From the NCBI RefSeq assembly GCF_019933235.1, contig NZ_CP082945.1, forward strand, positions 3,968,001 through 4,032,000: 64,000 nt of DNA, in the 5' to 3' direction. This document shows positions 34,003 through 45,978 of this stretch, piece by piece; the stretch's first letter is position 1; every line of letters starts with the position of its first letter. The stretch comes from Streptomyces angustmyceticus (lineage in GTDB: Bacteria > Actinomycetota > Actinomycetes > Streptomycetales > Streptomycetaceae). The translations under genes were made by a program, and so were the position numbers. The notes below the pieces were generated by a model that saw nothing but the letters and a program-made list of their open reading frames with translations, ran no database searches and had not been told where the DNA came from.

Positions 34003-35097
34003 AGGCCGGCCACCGCCGGTCCAGCGCGGCCCGCTTCCGGCGCACGCCGGTCACCGCAGGACGTCCGAGGGCACTGCCGGATCCGTTTCCGGCAGCGCCT
34101 TTCGTCGTGTCGGAGCGGACCGCGCGGCGAGGCACCCGCGCTCCCTCCCTCTTCCTCCTTCTTTTCCGCTTCCTGCCCCGGCCTGCACCGCCCGCGACGT
34201 GACACCCACCGGGCGAGCGTCCCCGAGCGCTCCCGATGAACGCGTCACGCCCCGCTCTCCGTCCCGCTCCGAGGCTCTCCCGGCCCCTCCGACGCCCGTT
34301 CCGATCCGTCCCGACGCCGTCCCAAACCTGTGGAGCGCGCCGGCGGTGTTCGATTCCGCGGCCGGTCACGGCCTCTCTCCACAGATTGGGCAAGAATCTT
34401 CCGTCCACACGCTGGGGAGGGGAAAGTTATCCCTGTGGGATCCACAGGCAGGTGTTCTGACGGGGCATCGGAGGAGGTCAGCCGCGTGTGGATTTGTGGT
34501 CAACCCTTCTCCACAGGGTGTGGACAGCGAATCCGTCCACAGGAGGGGCCGCCGCTTGTCCACCGCCCGCCCACAGGCAAGCCGCTGTTGTCCCCAGCAA
34601 TCCCCGGCTTCTCCACACCGCTGTCCACTGTTCGGCAACGCAACACCCGCTCTCACCGGGCCGAGTGAAAGCGGTCACACCAAGGTGATGGATTGGGCTG
34701 TGGGGAACGGGGGTAAAGCTGGGGATGGCGCTGGGGAGAAGTACCCGTCCCCTGTGCACCGGGTGTGCAGAACTTCCGGCGGTCCACAGAGACGCCGGCT
34801 TTTCCACGGCCGCCGCCCACAGGAGCAGTGGACAAAAAATCCGCGTTGACCTGCGCAAAAGCAGTTGTCCACGGTTTCCACAGCCCCTACTACTACGACC
34901 ACGGATATCTACCGGGGAACTCGTTCGGAAACGGGGCCTGTGCACAAGTTGGCCGCCGGGCGTCCGGCATCGGTCGAGCCGACTTGACCCCGAGCCGCAC
35001 CGACTGTCGGTGGCGTGCGTCAGACTGGTCTCCGGCAACCCAGCCGACGACGAAGGCCAGCAGGGCGAGAGCCAGCAACAGCAGGAGGCGGTTTCCG
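34003..35097. other. Origin of replication oriC (dnaA-dnaN spacer)
   Basis: A gene-free stretch of about 1.1 kb. Candidate DnaA boxes ending TCCACA or one base off: plus strand at 34375, 34401, 34438, 34507, 34533, 34556, 34588, 34609, 34621, 34780, 34800, 34865 and 34874; minus strand at 34329, 34487, 34519, 34699, 34827 and 34939 (9-mers starting there). The closest to TTGTCCACA are 34507, 34519, 34556, 34588, 34609, 34827 and 34865. They fall in two groups, 34329-34629 and 34699-34947, separated by about 70 bp. Streptomyces oriC regions are known to carry about 19 boxes. The first 320 bp after dnaA show no boxes. Confidence 0.95.
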
Positions 35098-36228
35098 GTG
35101 AAGATCCGGGTGGAGCGCGATGTACTCGCGGAGGCAGTGGCCTGGGCGGCCAAGAGCCTCCCGGCCCGTCCGCCGGTGCCCGTCCTCGCGGGCCTGCTGC
35201 TGAAGGCGGAGGACGGCGCGCTGAGCCTCTCCGGCTTCGACTACGAGGTCTCCGCGCGGGTCTCGGTGGAAGCAGAGGTCGACGAAGAGGGCACGGTCCT
35301 CGTCTCCGGCCGCCTGCTCGCCGACATCTGCCGTGCGCTCCCCAATCGCCCGGTGGAGATCTCCACCGACGGTGTACGGGTCACCGTCGTCTGCGGCTCC
35401 TCGCGCTTCACCCTCCACACACTGCCTGTGGAGGAGTACCCGTCCCTGCCGACGATGCCCACCGCCACCGGCACCGTCCCCGGTGAGGTCTTCGCCGCGG
35501 CCGCCGCCCAGGTCGCCATCGCCGCCGGTCGTGACGACACCCTCCCGGTGCTCACTGGCGTACGCATCGAGATCGAGGGCGACACCGTCACCCTCGCCTC
35601 CACCGACCGCTACCGCTTCGCGGTGCGCGAGTTCCTGTGGAAGCCGGAGAGCCCGGACGCCTCCGCGGTCGCGCTGGTCCCCGCCAAGACGCTGCTGGAC
35701 ACCGCCAAGTCCCTGAGCAGCGGCGACACTGTCACGCTCGCGCTGTCCGGCTCCGGCCAGGGCGAGGGCCTGATCGGTTTCGAGGGCGCCGGGCGGCGGA
35801 CGACGACGCGTCTGCTGGAAGGCGACCTGCCGAAGTACCGCACCCTCTTCCCGACCGAGTTCAACTCGGTCGCCGTGATCGACACCGCCCCGTTCGTCGA
35901 GGCCGTCAAGCGTGTGGCCCTGGTGGCCGAGCGGAACACCCCGGTCCGGCTGAGCTTCGAGCAGGGTGTGCTGATCCTGGAGGCCGGCTCCAGCGACGAC
36001 GCACAGGCTGTGGAGCGGGTCGACGCCGACCTGGACGGCGACGACATCTCGATCGCCTTCAACCCGGGCTTCCTCCTGGAGGGCCTGTCGGCCATCGACT
36101 CCCCGGTGGCGCAGCTGTCCTTCACGACCTCCACCAAGCCCGCGCTGCTGAGCGGCCGGCCGGACAAGGACGCCGAGGCGGACGACGCGTACAAGTACCT
36201 GATCATGCCGGTGCGGCTCTCGGGCTGA
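35098..36228 (+). CDS. dnaN: DNA polymerase III sliding clamp, beta subunit
   Basis: 376 residues from GTG 35098 with AGGAGG 11 bp before; the frame is open to 34765 but that reaches into oriC. The three-domain clamp begins MKIRVERDVLAEAVAWAAKSLPARPPVPVLAGLLL. Further blocks are DTLPVLTGVRIEIEGDTVTLASTDRYRFAVRE and the C-terminal YKYLIMPVRL that closes the hydrophobic peptide-binding pocket. It confers processivity on the replicase. Confidence 0.98.
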   Translation: MKIRVERDVLAEAVAWAAKSLPARPPVPVLAGLLLKAEDGALSLSGFDYEVSARVSVEAEVDEEGTVLVSGRLLADICRALPNRPVEISTDGVRVTVVCGSSRFTLHTLPVEEYPSLPTMPTATGTVPGEVFAAAAAQVAIAAGRDDTLPVLTGVRIEIEGDTVTLASTDRYRFAVREFLWKPESPDASAVALVPAKTLLDTAKSLSSGDTVTLALSGSGQGEGLIGFEGAGRRTTTRLLEGDLPKYRTLFPTEFNSVAVIDTAPFVEAVKRVALVAERNTPVRLSFEQGVLILEAGSSDDAQAVERVDADLDGDDISIAFNPGFLLEGLSAIDSPVAQLSFTTSTKPALLSGRPDKDAEADDAYKYLIMPVRLSG

Positions 36229-36252
36229 CGGCCGGACGGCAAAGGGGTGGCG

Positions 36253-36276
36253 GCTGTCCGGCGGACACCGGACAGC
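36253..36276 (+). terminator. Possible terminator after dnaN
   Basis: GCTGTCCGG and CCGGACAGC (9 bp) around a 6-nt loop, 25 bp after the stop. No T-run. Confidence 0.55.
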
Positions 36277-36412
36277 GCCCTGGCCACGGACCTTGCGGCG
36301 ACCGGCTGACGGGCCCTGATGAGCGGCTGAGCCCACAGGTGTGCGCGGACCTGCGGGCGTAGGCTCGGACCCGGGTACGAACAGCAACCACTACGTGCAA
36401 AGAGGGTCTCTG

Positions 36413-37291
<879 letters not shown>

Positions 37292-37353
37292 CGGACCACC
37301 GCACACACCACCAGCAAGCAGCAGCAACAGCCGGGGGAGGTCGGCGCCCAGCC

Positions 37354-38490
37354 ATGCACGTCACGCACCTGTCCCTCGCCGACTTCCGCTCGTACGCCCG
37401 GGTCGAGGTTCCGCTCGACCCGGGCGTCACGGCGTTCGTGGGCCCCAACGGGCAGGGCAAGACCAATCTCGTCGAGGCGGTCGGCTACCTCGCCACGCTC
37501 GGCAGCCACCGCGTCTCCTCGGACGCCCCGCTGGTGCGGATGGGCGCCGAGCGGGCGATCATCCGGGCCGCTGTCACCCAGGGCGAGCGGCAGCAGCTGG
37601 TCGAGCTGGAGCTCAATCCGGGCAAGGCCAACCGCGCCAGGATCAACAGGTCGTCGCAGGTCAGGCCGCGGGACGTGCTGGGCATCGTCCGGACGGTGCT
37701 GTTCGCGCCGGAGGACCTGGCGCTGGTCAAGGGCGATCCGGGCGAGCGCCGGCGGTTCCTGGACGAGCTGATCACCGCGCGTTCGCCGCGGATGGCCGGG
37801 GTGCGCTCGGACTACGACCGCGTCCTCAAGCAGCGCAACACCCTGTTGAAGACCGCGGCGCTGGCGCGCAGGCACGGCGGGCGGCAGATGGACCTGTCGA
37901 CGCTGGACGTGTGGGACCAGCATCTGGCCCGCGCGGGCGCCGAGCTGCTGGCGCAGCGGCTGGACCTGATCGCCGCGCTGCAGCCGCTCGCGGACAAGGC
38001 CTATGAGCAGCTGGCGCCGGGCGGCGGGCCGCTGGCGCTGGAGTACCGCGGTTCGGCGGGCGAGGCGATGGCCGCCGCCGCGACCCGCGAGGAGCTGTAC
38101 GGCGTGCTGCTGGCGGCGCTCGGCGAGGCCCGTAAGGGGGAGATCGAGCGCGGGGTGACGCTGGTCGGCCCGCACCGCGACGATCTGGTGCTCAAGCTGG
38201 GGCAGCTCCCGGCGAAGGGGTACGCCAGCCACGGCGAGTCCTGGTCGTATGCGCTGGCGCTGCGGCTGGCGTCGTACGACCTGCTGCGGGCCGAGGGCAA
38301 CGAGCCGGTGCTGGTGCTCGACGACGTCTTCGCCGAGCTGGACGCGCGGCGCCGCGAGCGGCTGGCGGAGCTGGTGGCCCCGGGCGAGCAGGTGCTGGTG
38401 ACGGCCGCGGTGGACGACGATGTGCCGGGCGTCCTGGCCGGGGCGCGCTTTGCGGTGTCCGACGGCGCCGCGGAGAAGGTGACCCGGTGA
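37354..38490 (+). CDS. recF: DNA replication and repair protein RecF
   Basis: 378 residues from ATG 37354. SMC-like ATPase with Walker A GPNGQGKTN (30-38), an ABC-type signature region in the C-terminal third and Walker B LVLDDVFAELDARR. It acts at single-strand gaps to load RecA with RecO/RecR. It overlaps the DUF721 gene by 4 bp (GTGA), so the two are translationally coupled. Confidence 0.97.
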   Translation: MHVTHLSLADFRSYARVEVPLDPGVTAFVGPNGQGKTNLVEAVGYLATLGSHRVSSDAPLVRMGAERAIIRAAVTQGERQQLVELELNPGKANRARINRSSQVRPRDVLGIVRTVLFAPEDLALVKGDPGERRRFLDELITARSPRMAGVRSDYDRVLKQRNTLLKTAALARRHGGRQMDLSTLDVWDQHLARAGAELLAQRLDLIAALQPLADKAYEQLAPGGGPLALEYRGSAGEAMAAAATREELYGVLLAALGEARKGEIERGVTLVGPHRDDLVLKLGQLPAKGYASHGESWSYALALRLASYDLLRAEGNEPVLVLDDVFAELDARRRERLAELVAPGEQVLVTAAVDDDVPGVLAGARFAVSDGAAEKVTR

Positions 38491-39017
38491 GCGAGGAACA
38501 GCCCGACCGGCCGACCCCCGAGCTCTCGGGTGTGGACCTGGCCCGGCAGGCGCTGGTGGCCGCGAAGGAGCAGGCGCGTGCGCGGGGCGCGGCCGCGCAG
38601 CAGAAGAAGCAGGCCCGGCGCGGGGGGCTGCGCTCCGGCGCGCGGGCGGACGGACGCGACCCGCTGCCGCTCGGTGCGGCGATCAACCGGCTGATCACGG
38701 AGCGCGGCTGGGAGACCCCGGCCGCGGTCGGCGGGGTGATGGGGCGCTGGCCGCAGCTGGTCGGGCCCGAGGTGGCGCAGCACTGCGAGCCGCAGAAGTA
38801 CGACGAGGACGCCCGGGTCCTGACGGTCCAGTGCGATTCGACGGCCTGGGCGACGCAACTGCGGCTGCTGGCGCCGACGCTGGTCGCCCGCCTCAACGAG
38901 GACCTGGGCCACGGCACCGTAAAGATGATCAAGGTGTTGGGTCCCGGGGGCCCCGCGCGCCGGTACGGATCCCTGCGGGCACCGGGCAGCAAGGGCCCCG
39001 GCGACACCTACGGCTGA
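38487..39017 (+). CDS. DciA-like (DUF721) protein, putative replicative helicase operator
   Basis: 176 residues from GTG 38487, coupled to recF. A basic, Gln/Lys-rich N-terminal half (20-60) is followed by the DUF721 fold (about 65-150: WPQLVGPEVAQHCEP, LTVQCDSTAWATQLRLLAPTLVARLNEDLG). DUF721 proteins include DciA, which acts with the DnaB helicase in bacteria lacking DnaC/DnaI loaders. Its location among dnaA, dnaN, recF and gyrB fits that role. The activity is inferred from the family. Confidence 0.88.
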   Translation: MSEEQPDRPTPELSGVDLARQALVAAKEQARARGAAAQQKKQARRGGLRSGARADGRDPLPLGAAINRLITERGWETPAAVGGVMGRWPQLVGPEVAQHCEPQKYDEDARVLTVQCDSTAWATQLRLLAPTLVARLNEDLGHGTVKMIKVLGPGGPARRYGSLRAPGSKGPGDTYG

Positions 39018-39315
39018 CCCCTGGGACGCCCCTTGACGGGTGAGGCGGATGAGACCCCGCTCACGGTAGTCGCCGGTTGACAGTCCGAAGCGCTGAGTGC
39101 CCGTGTGAGCGTCCTGAGGCCCCTTCTCGGATATGGGGAGTCGGCGGACGCCAGTTCAGGGCGGCACATGACGACTCAGGTGCCTCCAAACCCCCATGAG
39201 TGTCGGCGCTACCGGTAGACTGGTGCCAATCCCGCCCACTCGCGGAACATGTCGAACGACGCAGCCCCGCCCGCCTGTCTTCCCAGGGGTGATCCCCGCA
39301 GGCGCGGAAGGGCTC
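39018..39315. promoter_or_regulatory. gyrB upstream region
   Basis: 298 bp without a gene. Candidate promoter pieces are TTGACA at 39077-39082 and TAGACT at 39216-39221, but no well-spaced pair is convincing. Confidence 0.4.
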
Positions 39316-41370
39316 GTGCTGTGCCAGAAAGGGCGCTTCGTGGCCGACTCCGGCGACCTCAACGAGAACAACACGGCTTCTACTGAAGAGGGGGTTCCGG
39401 CCGGCGCCCTGGGCGACTCCGCGGTGGAGAAGTCGTACGACGCCAGTGCGATCACCGTCCTCGAAGGCCTGGACGCGGTCCGCAAGCGCCCCGGCATGTA
39501 CATCGGCTCGACGGGCGAGCGGGGTCTGCACCACCTCGTGCAAGAGGTGGTCGACAACTCCGTCGACGAGGCGATGGCCGGGCACGCGGACACCATCGAC
39601 GTGACGATCCTGCCGGACGGCGGCGTGCGCGTCGTGGACAACGGCCGCGGCATCCCGGTCGGCATCGTGCCGTCGGAGAACAAGCCGGCCGTCGAGGTTG
39701 TCATGACGGTCCTGCACGCCGGTGGCAAGTTCGGCGGCGGCGGCTACGCGGTCTCCGGTGGTCTGCACGGCGTGGGTGTCTCCGTCGTGAACGCGCTGTC
39801 GCAGCGGGTGGCGGTCGAGGTCCGCACGGAGGGCCACCGCTGGACGCAGGACTACAAGCTCGGTGTGCCGACCGCGCCGCTGGCGAAGAACGAGGCGGTC
39901 GACTCGACCGGCACCTCCGTCACCTTCTGGGCCGACGGCGACATCTTCGAGACCACCGAGTACTCCTTCGAGACGCTCTCCCGGCGCTTCCAGGAGATGG
40001 CCTTCCTCAACAAGGGCCTGACGATCTCGCTGACGGACGAGCGCCCGGACCACGTGGACGAGGAGGGCAAGCCGCTCTCGGTGCGGTACCACTACGAGGG
40101 CGGCATCGTCGACTTCGTGACGTACCTCAACTCGCGCAAGGGCGAGCTGGTGCACCCGACGGTGATCGCGGTGGAGGCCGAGGACAAGGAGCGGATGCTC
40201 TCGGTCGAGATCGCGATGCAGTGGAACACCCAGTACAGCGAGGGTGTCTACAGCTTTGCGAACACCATCCACACCCATGAGGGCGGTACCCACGAGGAGG
40301 GCTTCCGCGCGGCGCTGACGGGTCTGATCAACCGCTACGCCCGCGACAAGAAGCTGCTGCGCGAGAAGGACGACAACCTCACGGGCGAGGACATCCGCGA
40401 GGGTCTGACGGCGATCATCTCGATCAAGCTCGGCGAGCCGCAGTTCGAGGGCCAGACCAAGACGAAGCTCGGCAACACCGAGGCCAAGACCTTCGTCCAG
40501 AAGATCGTCCACGAGCACCTCACGGACTGGCTGGACCGCAACCCCAACGAGGCCGCGGACATCATCCGCAAGGGCATCCAGGCCGCGACCGCGCGGGTGG
40601 CGGCCCGCAAGGCGCGGGACCTGACCCGCCGCAAGGGCCTGCTGGAGACGGCGTCGCTGCCGGGCAAGCTGAGCGACTGCCAGTCCAACGACCCGACCAA
40701 GTGCGAGATCTTCATCGTCGAGGGCGACTCCGCCGGCGGCTCGGCCAAGTCCGGCCGCAACCCGGAGTACCAGGCGATCCTGCCGATCCGCGGCAAGATC
40801 CTCAACGTCGAGAAGGCCAGGGTCGACAAGATCCTGCAGAACAACGAGGTCCAGGCCCTGATCTCGGCCTTCGGCACCGGCGTGCACGAGGACTTCGACA
40901 TCGAGAAGCTCCGCTATCACAAGATCATCCTGATGGCGGACGCCGACGTCGACGGTCAGCACATCAACACCCTGCTGCTCACCTTCCTCTTCCGCTTCAT
41001 GCGTCCGCTGGTCGAGGCCGGGCACGTCTACCTCTCCCGCCCGCCGCTGTACAAGATCAAGTGGGGCCGGGACGACTTCGAGTACGCCTACTCCGACGCG
41101 GAGCGGGACGCGCTGATCGAGCTCGGCAAGCAGAACGGCAAGCGGATCCGCGAGGACTCGATCCAGCGGTTCAAGGGTCTCGGTGAGATGAACGCCGAGG
41201 AGCTGCGCATCACGACCATGGACACCGACCACCGGGTCCTCGGTCAGGTCTCGCTGGACGACGCGGCCCGTGCGGACGACCTGTTCTCCGTGCTGATGGG
41301 CGAGGACGTCGAGGCGCGCCGCTCGTTCATCCAGCGCAACGCCAAGGACGTCCGCTTCCTCGACATCTGA
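39316..41370 (+). CDS. gyrB: DNA gyrase subunit B
   Basis: 684 residues from GTG 39316 (GGAAGGG before it); GTG 39340 (VADSGDLN) is an equally possible start and the frame is open to 39196. GHKL ATPase motifs: VVDNSVDEAMAGHADTIDV, DNGRGIPVG and GLHGVGVSVVNALS. TOPRIM motifs: EGDSAGGSAKSGR and MADADVDGQHI. The C-terminal tail ends with the usual actinobacterial RSFIQRNAKDVRFLDI. It provides ATP-driven negative supercoiling together with gyrA, 50 bp downstream. Confidence 0.97.
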   Translation: MLCQKGRFVADSGDLNENNTASTEEGVPAGALGDSAVEKSYDASAITVLEGLDAVRKRPGMYIGSTGERGLHHLVQEVVDNSVDEAMAGHADTIDVTILPDGGVRVVDNGRGIPVGIVPSENKPAVEVVMTVLHAGGKFGGGGYAVSGGLHGVGVSVVNALSQRVAVEVRTEGHRWTQDYKLGVPTAPLAKNEAVDSTGTSVTFWADGDIFETTEYSFETLSRRFQEMAFLNKGLTISLTDERPDHVDEEGKPLSVRYHYEGGIVDFVTYLNSRKGELVHPTVIAVEAEDKERMLSVEIAMQWNTQYSEGVYSFANTIHTHEGGTHEEGFRAALTGLINRYARDKKLLREKDDNLTGEDIREGLTAIISIKLGEPQFEGQTKTKLGNTEAKTFVQKIVHEHLTDWLDRNPNEAADIIRKGIQAATARVAARKARDLTRRKGLLETASLPGKLSDCQSNDPTKCEIFIVEGDSAGGSAKSGRNPEYQAILPIRGKILNVEKARVDKILQNNEVQALISAFGTGVHEDFDIEKLRYHKIILMADADVDGQHINTLLLTFLFRFMRPLVEAGHVYLSRPPLYKIKWGRDDFEYAYSDAERDALIELGKQNGKRIREDSIQRFKGLGEMNAEELRITTMDTDHRVLGQVSLDDAARADDLFSVLMGEDVEARRSFIQRNAKDVRFLDI

Positions 41371-41420
41371 GCCCTGTCGGCCCGAACAACAGCCGCAGCT
41401 CGAAAGGACTTTGAACCACC

Positions 41421-44045
<2,625 letters not shown>

Positions 44046-44060
44046 CACGAGGAGTAGGTC

Positions 44061-44738
44061 GTGAGTGGAGCCACGGGCGCTGCGGCGGGTCGATCGGGAG
44101 CCGGGAAGGATTCCCCGTCCGGACCCGCAACCGTGACGGAGGACAGCGCCCGTGGCTCCGCCGTTTCCGACAGCGGGCCCCGGGACGAGGGCCCGCACGA
44201 AGGGGGAGCCGTGACCGAGACCCGTCAGCCGCAACCGCAGCCCCAGGGGAAGGCCGGGGGCGGCACTGAGCAGCCGTACCAGCCGCCTCAGGCGTATCCC
44301 ACCGGCGGGGGGAAGGGCGGCGGGCAGGCGGTGCGCCTGCCGCGTACGGGTGCCCGTACGGCCCCGCGGACCCGCAAGGCCCGGCTGCGGGTGGCACGGG
44401 CCGATCCGTGGTCCGTCATGAAGGTCAGCTTCCTGCTCTCCGTCGCCCTGGGCATCTGCACGGTCGTGGCCGCCGCGGTGCTGTGGATGGTCATGAACGC
44501 GATGGGTGTCTTCTCCACGGTCGGCGGGACGATCAGCGAGGCCACCGGCTCCGGCGACGGCGGCGGCTTCGATCTGCAGTCGTTCCTGTCGCTGCCGCGG
44601 GTGCTGCTCTTCACGTCGATCATCGCGGTGATCGACGTGGTGCTGGCGACCGCGCTGGCCACGCTCGGCGCGTTCATCTACAACCTGTCGGCGGGCTTCG
44701 TCGGCGGTGTGGAACTCACCCTCGCCGAGGACGAGTGA
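44061..44738 (+). CDS. DUF3566 membrane protein
   Basis: 225 residues from GTG 44061. The first 110 residues are disordered, Gly/Gln/Pro-rich and then strongly basic (TGARTAPRTRKARLRVARADPWSVMK). Two membrane helices follow, at about 118-145 and 177-203, with a Gly-rich loop. The location directly after gyrA is conserved across Actinobacteria. No function is established. Confidence 0.88.
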   Translation: MSGATGAAAGRSGAGKDSPSGPATVTEDSARGSAVSDSGPRDEGPHEGGAVTETRQPQPQPQGKAGGGTEQPYQPPQAYPTGGGKGGGQAVRLPRTGARTAPRTRKARLRVARADPWSVMKVSFLLSVALGICTVVAAAVLWMVMNAMGVFSTVGGTISEATGSGDGGGFDLQSFLSLPRVLLFTSIIAVIDVVLATALATLGAFIYNLSAGFVGGVELTLAEDE

Positions 44739-44780
44739 CCTCCTCTAGGGAGGGCGTTCGGGAGGCTCCGGGAACCGATT

Positions 44781-44809
44781 TTGGGAACGCCTCTGAAGTG
44801 CGCTAATCT
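44781..44809 (+). promoter_or_regulatory. Promoter of tRNA-Ile
   Basis: TTGGGA (44781-44786), a 17-bp spacer, TAATCT (44804-44809), 17 bp before the tRNA 5' end; a good vegetative-type match. Confidence 0.7.
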
Positions 44810-44826
44810 TCTGGTGCAGCGAGCGC

Positions 44827-44900
44827 GCGGCTATAGCTCAGACGGTTAGAGCGCTTCCCTGATAAGGAAGAGGCCCCAGGTTCAAGTCCTGGTAGCCGCA
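44827..44900 (+). tRNA. tRNA-Ile (anticodon GAT)
   Basis: 74 nt. The acceptor arm GCGGCTA/TAGCCGC is 7 bp with discriminator A. The D arm has AGCTCAG...TTAGAGC, and the anticodon arm is CTTCC-CTGATAA-GGAAG with GAT at 44861-44863. The T arm is CCAGG-TTCAAGT-CCTGG. No CCA is encoded. Confidence 0.97.
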
Positions 44901-44906
44901 CTGCAC

Positions 44907-44944
44907 AATCGGCCCGGCCGGGGAACTCCCCGGCTGGGCCGATT
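44907..44944 (+). terminator. Terminator of tRNA-Ile
   Basis: A 17-bp stem (one G-T pair) with an AACT loop directly after the tRNA. Confidence 0.92.
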
Positions 44945-45089
44945 CGTTGTACGGAGGCGGAAGTTGGCTCGCGGCAGCGGCCTCGGACGAGGTGTCGCCG
45001 GCCGTGGGCTAGGTAACCAATCGGTATCGGCCGGTGTGTATCATCGGCCGACATAGGTCCCCTACGTCAACGAAAGACGAGGTCGCGCG

Positions 45090-45224
45090 GTGAAGAAGCT
45101 TCTCCTGGTCGCACTGGCCGCCATCGGCGGGCTCCTCGTGTACCGCCAGATCCAGGCGGATCGCGCCGAGCAGGATCTGTGGACGGAGGCGACCGACTCC
45201 GTGCCCGCAGGTTCGGGTGTCTGA
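45090..45224 (+). CDS. DLW-39 family small membrane protein
   Basis: 44 residues from GTG 45090: MKKLLLVALAAIGGLLVYRQIQ followed by the family-naming DLWTEATD motif (29-36). One membrane helix (3-18) has a short charged tail. This tiny family occurs near gyrA and tRNA genes in actinobacteria; function unknown. Upstream are two direct copies of ATCGGCCG (45026 and 45043) that may mark its control region. Confidence 0.9.
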   Translation: MKKLLLVALAAIGGLLVYRQIQADRAEQDLWTEATDSVPAGSGV

Positions 45225-45256
45225 GACCCCTCACAGCACAGCAGGTTCGTACGGAC

Positions 45257-45281
45257 CCCGATTGCCCCTGGCGATCGGGGT
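45257..45281 (+). terminator. Terminator of the DLW-39 gene
   Basis: An 11-bp stem CCCCGATTGCC/GGCGATCGGGG (one wobble) with a CCT loop, followed by TTT. Confidence 0.85.
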
Positions 45282-45713
45282 TTCGTGCGTCTGAGGGGGG
45301 ACGGGGCGGCCGGGGTGGCGGTTGTGGGGGCCATGGTGGGCTGGCGGGTGGCCGGATGTTGTTGCTGGACCGCGCTCCCTTCCTTTCTTCGCTAAAGCAA
45401 CTAATTAGCTTGCGATGGCAAATGTTGTGGGGTGGTCGCAGGTCATCAGGGGGGCGGGGCATGGCATGCCGATCGCGCAGCGGGGTGGCGGCGTTGCCGG
45501 GGGATGCGGCCTGTCCTGGCCGCCGGACCACTTCAGGCCACCCGCCTCAAGCGGGTGCGAGGCAACTGCCGCGCGACGTCGCCCTGCAGGGCTGCCGCCC
45601 AACTCGCTGCATCCGGCGTCGAACTGCGCATCGACGCGGCTCCGTCAGATCGGCCAACATCCGCGTGGTGGCCGATGGGCGGTGGTCGATGGTCGTTGGC
45701 CGGTGGAGCTGAT

Positions 45714-45727
45714 GTTTCACGTGGAAC
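45714..45727. promoter_or_regulatory. Degenerate parS (one mismatch)
   Basis: GTTTCACGTGGAAC. The flanks GAT/ATC continue the near-palindrome to 20 bp. Confidence 0.6.
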
Positions 45728-45978
45728 ATCAGCGGGGGAAGGCGAAGAGCGGTCCGGAGGCCGGGGTGACGGCGGTCCGGACCGATGCCCCGCTGGACGA
45801 TTACCGGGCCTCGGCAGACGGCACACAGGACGGCGGTGGAGGATGGTCCACAGGACGCGTGGTGGCCGTCGCCATCGGGCGGTGGGCGTAGCGCTGCCGG
45901 CTGGTCTCGCGGTTTCCCACGGGGCCCGCGGGAGGCCATGGTCCGGTCCGGGAATTCCGATCCGATGAGGGGTGGCTC

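Larger units (their letters stand above)
45225..45978. other. 750-bp gap with no convincing gene
   Basis: Open frames here disagree with each other and show no family signal. Contents seen: a terminator (45257), a degenerate parS (45714), a weak GGTCCACA DnaA-box-like sequence (about 45844) and stretches rich in GGTGG. One AT-richer patch, around 45385-45425, contrasts with the surroundings. Confidence 0.6.

Noticed and set aside
39061..41232. 723-residue open frame antisense to gyrB
   Set aside because: It is the mirror of a strongly codon-biased gyrB; low-complexity composition and no family resemblance.
45225..45978. Protein genes in the 750-bp gap
   Set aside because: Several frames are open at once but none has a family motif, start signal or consistent codon use.
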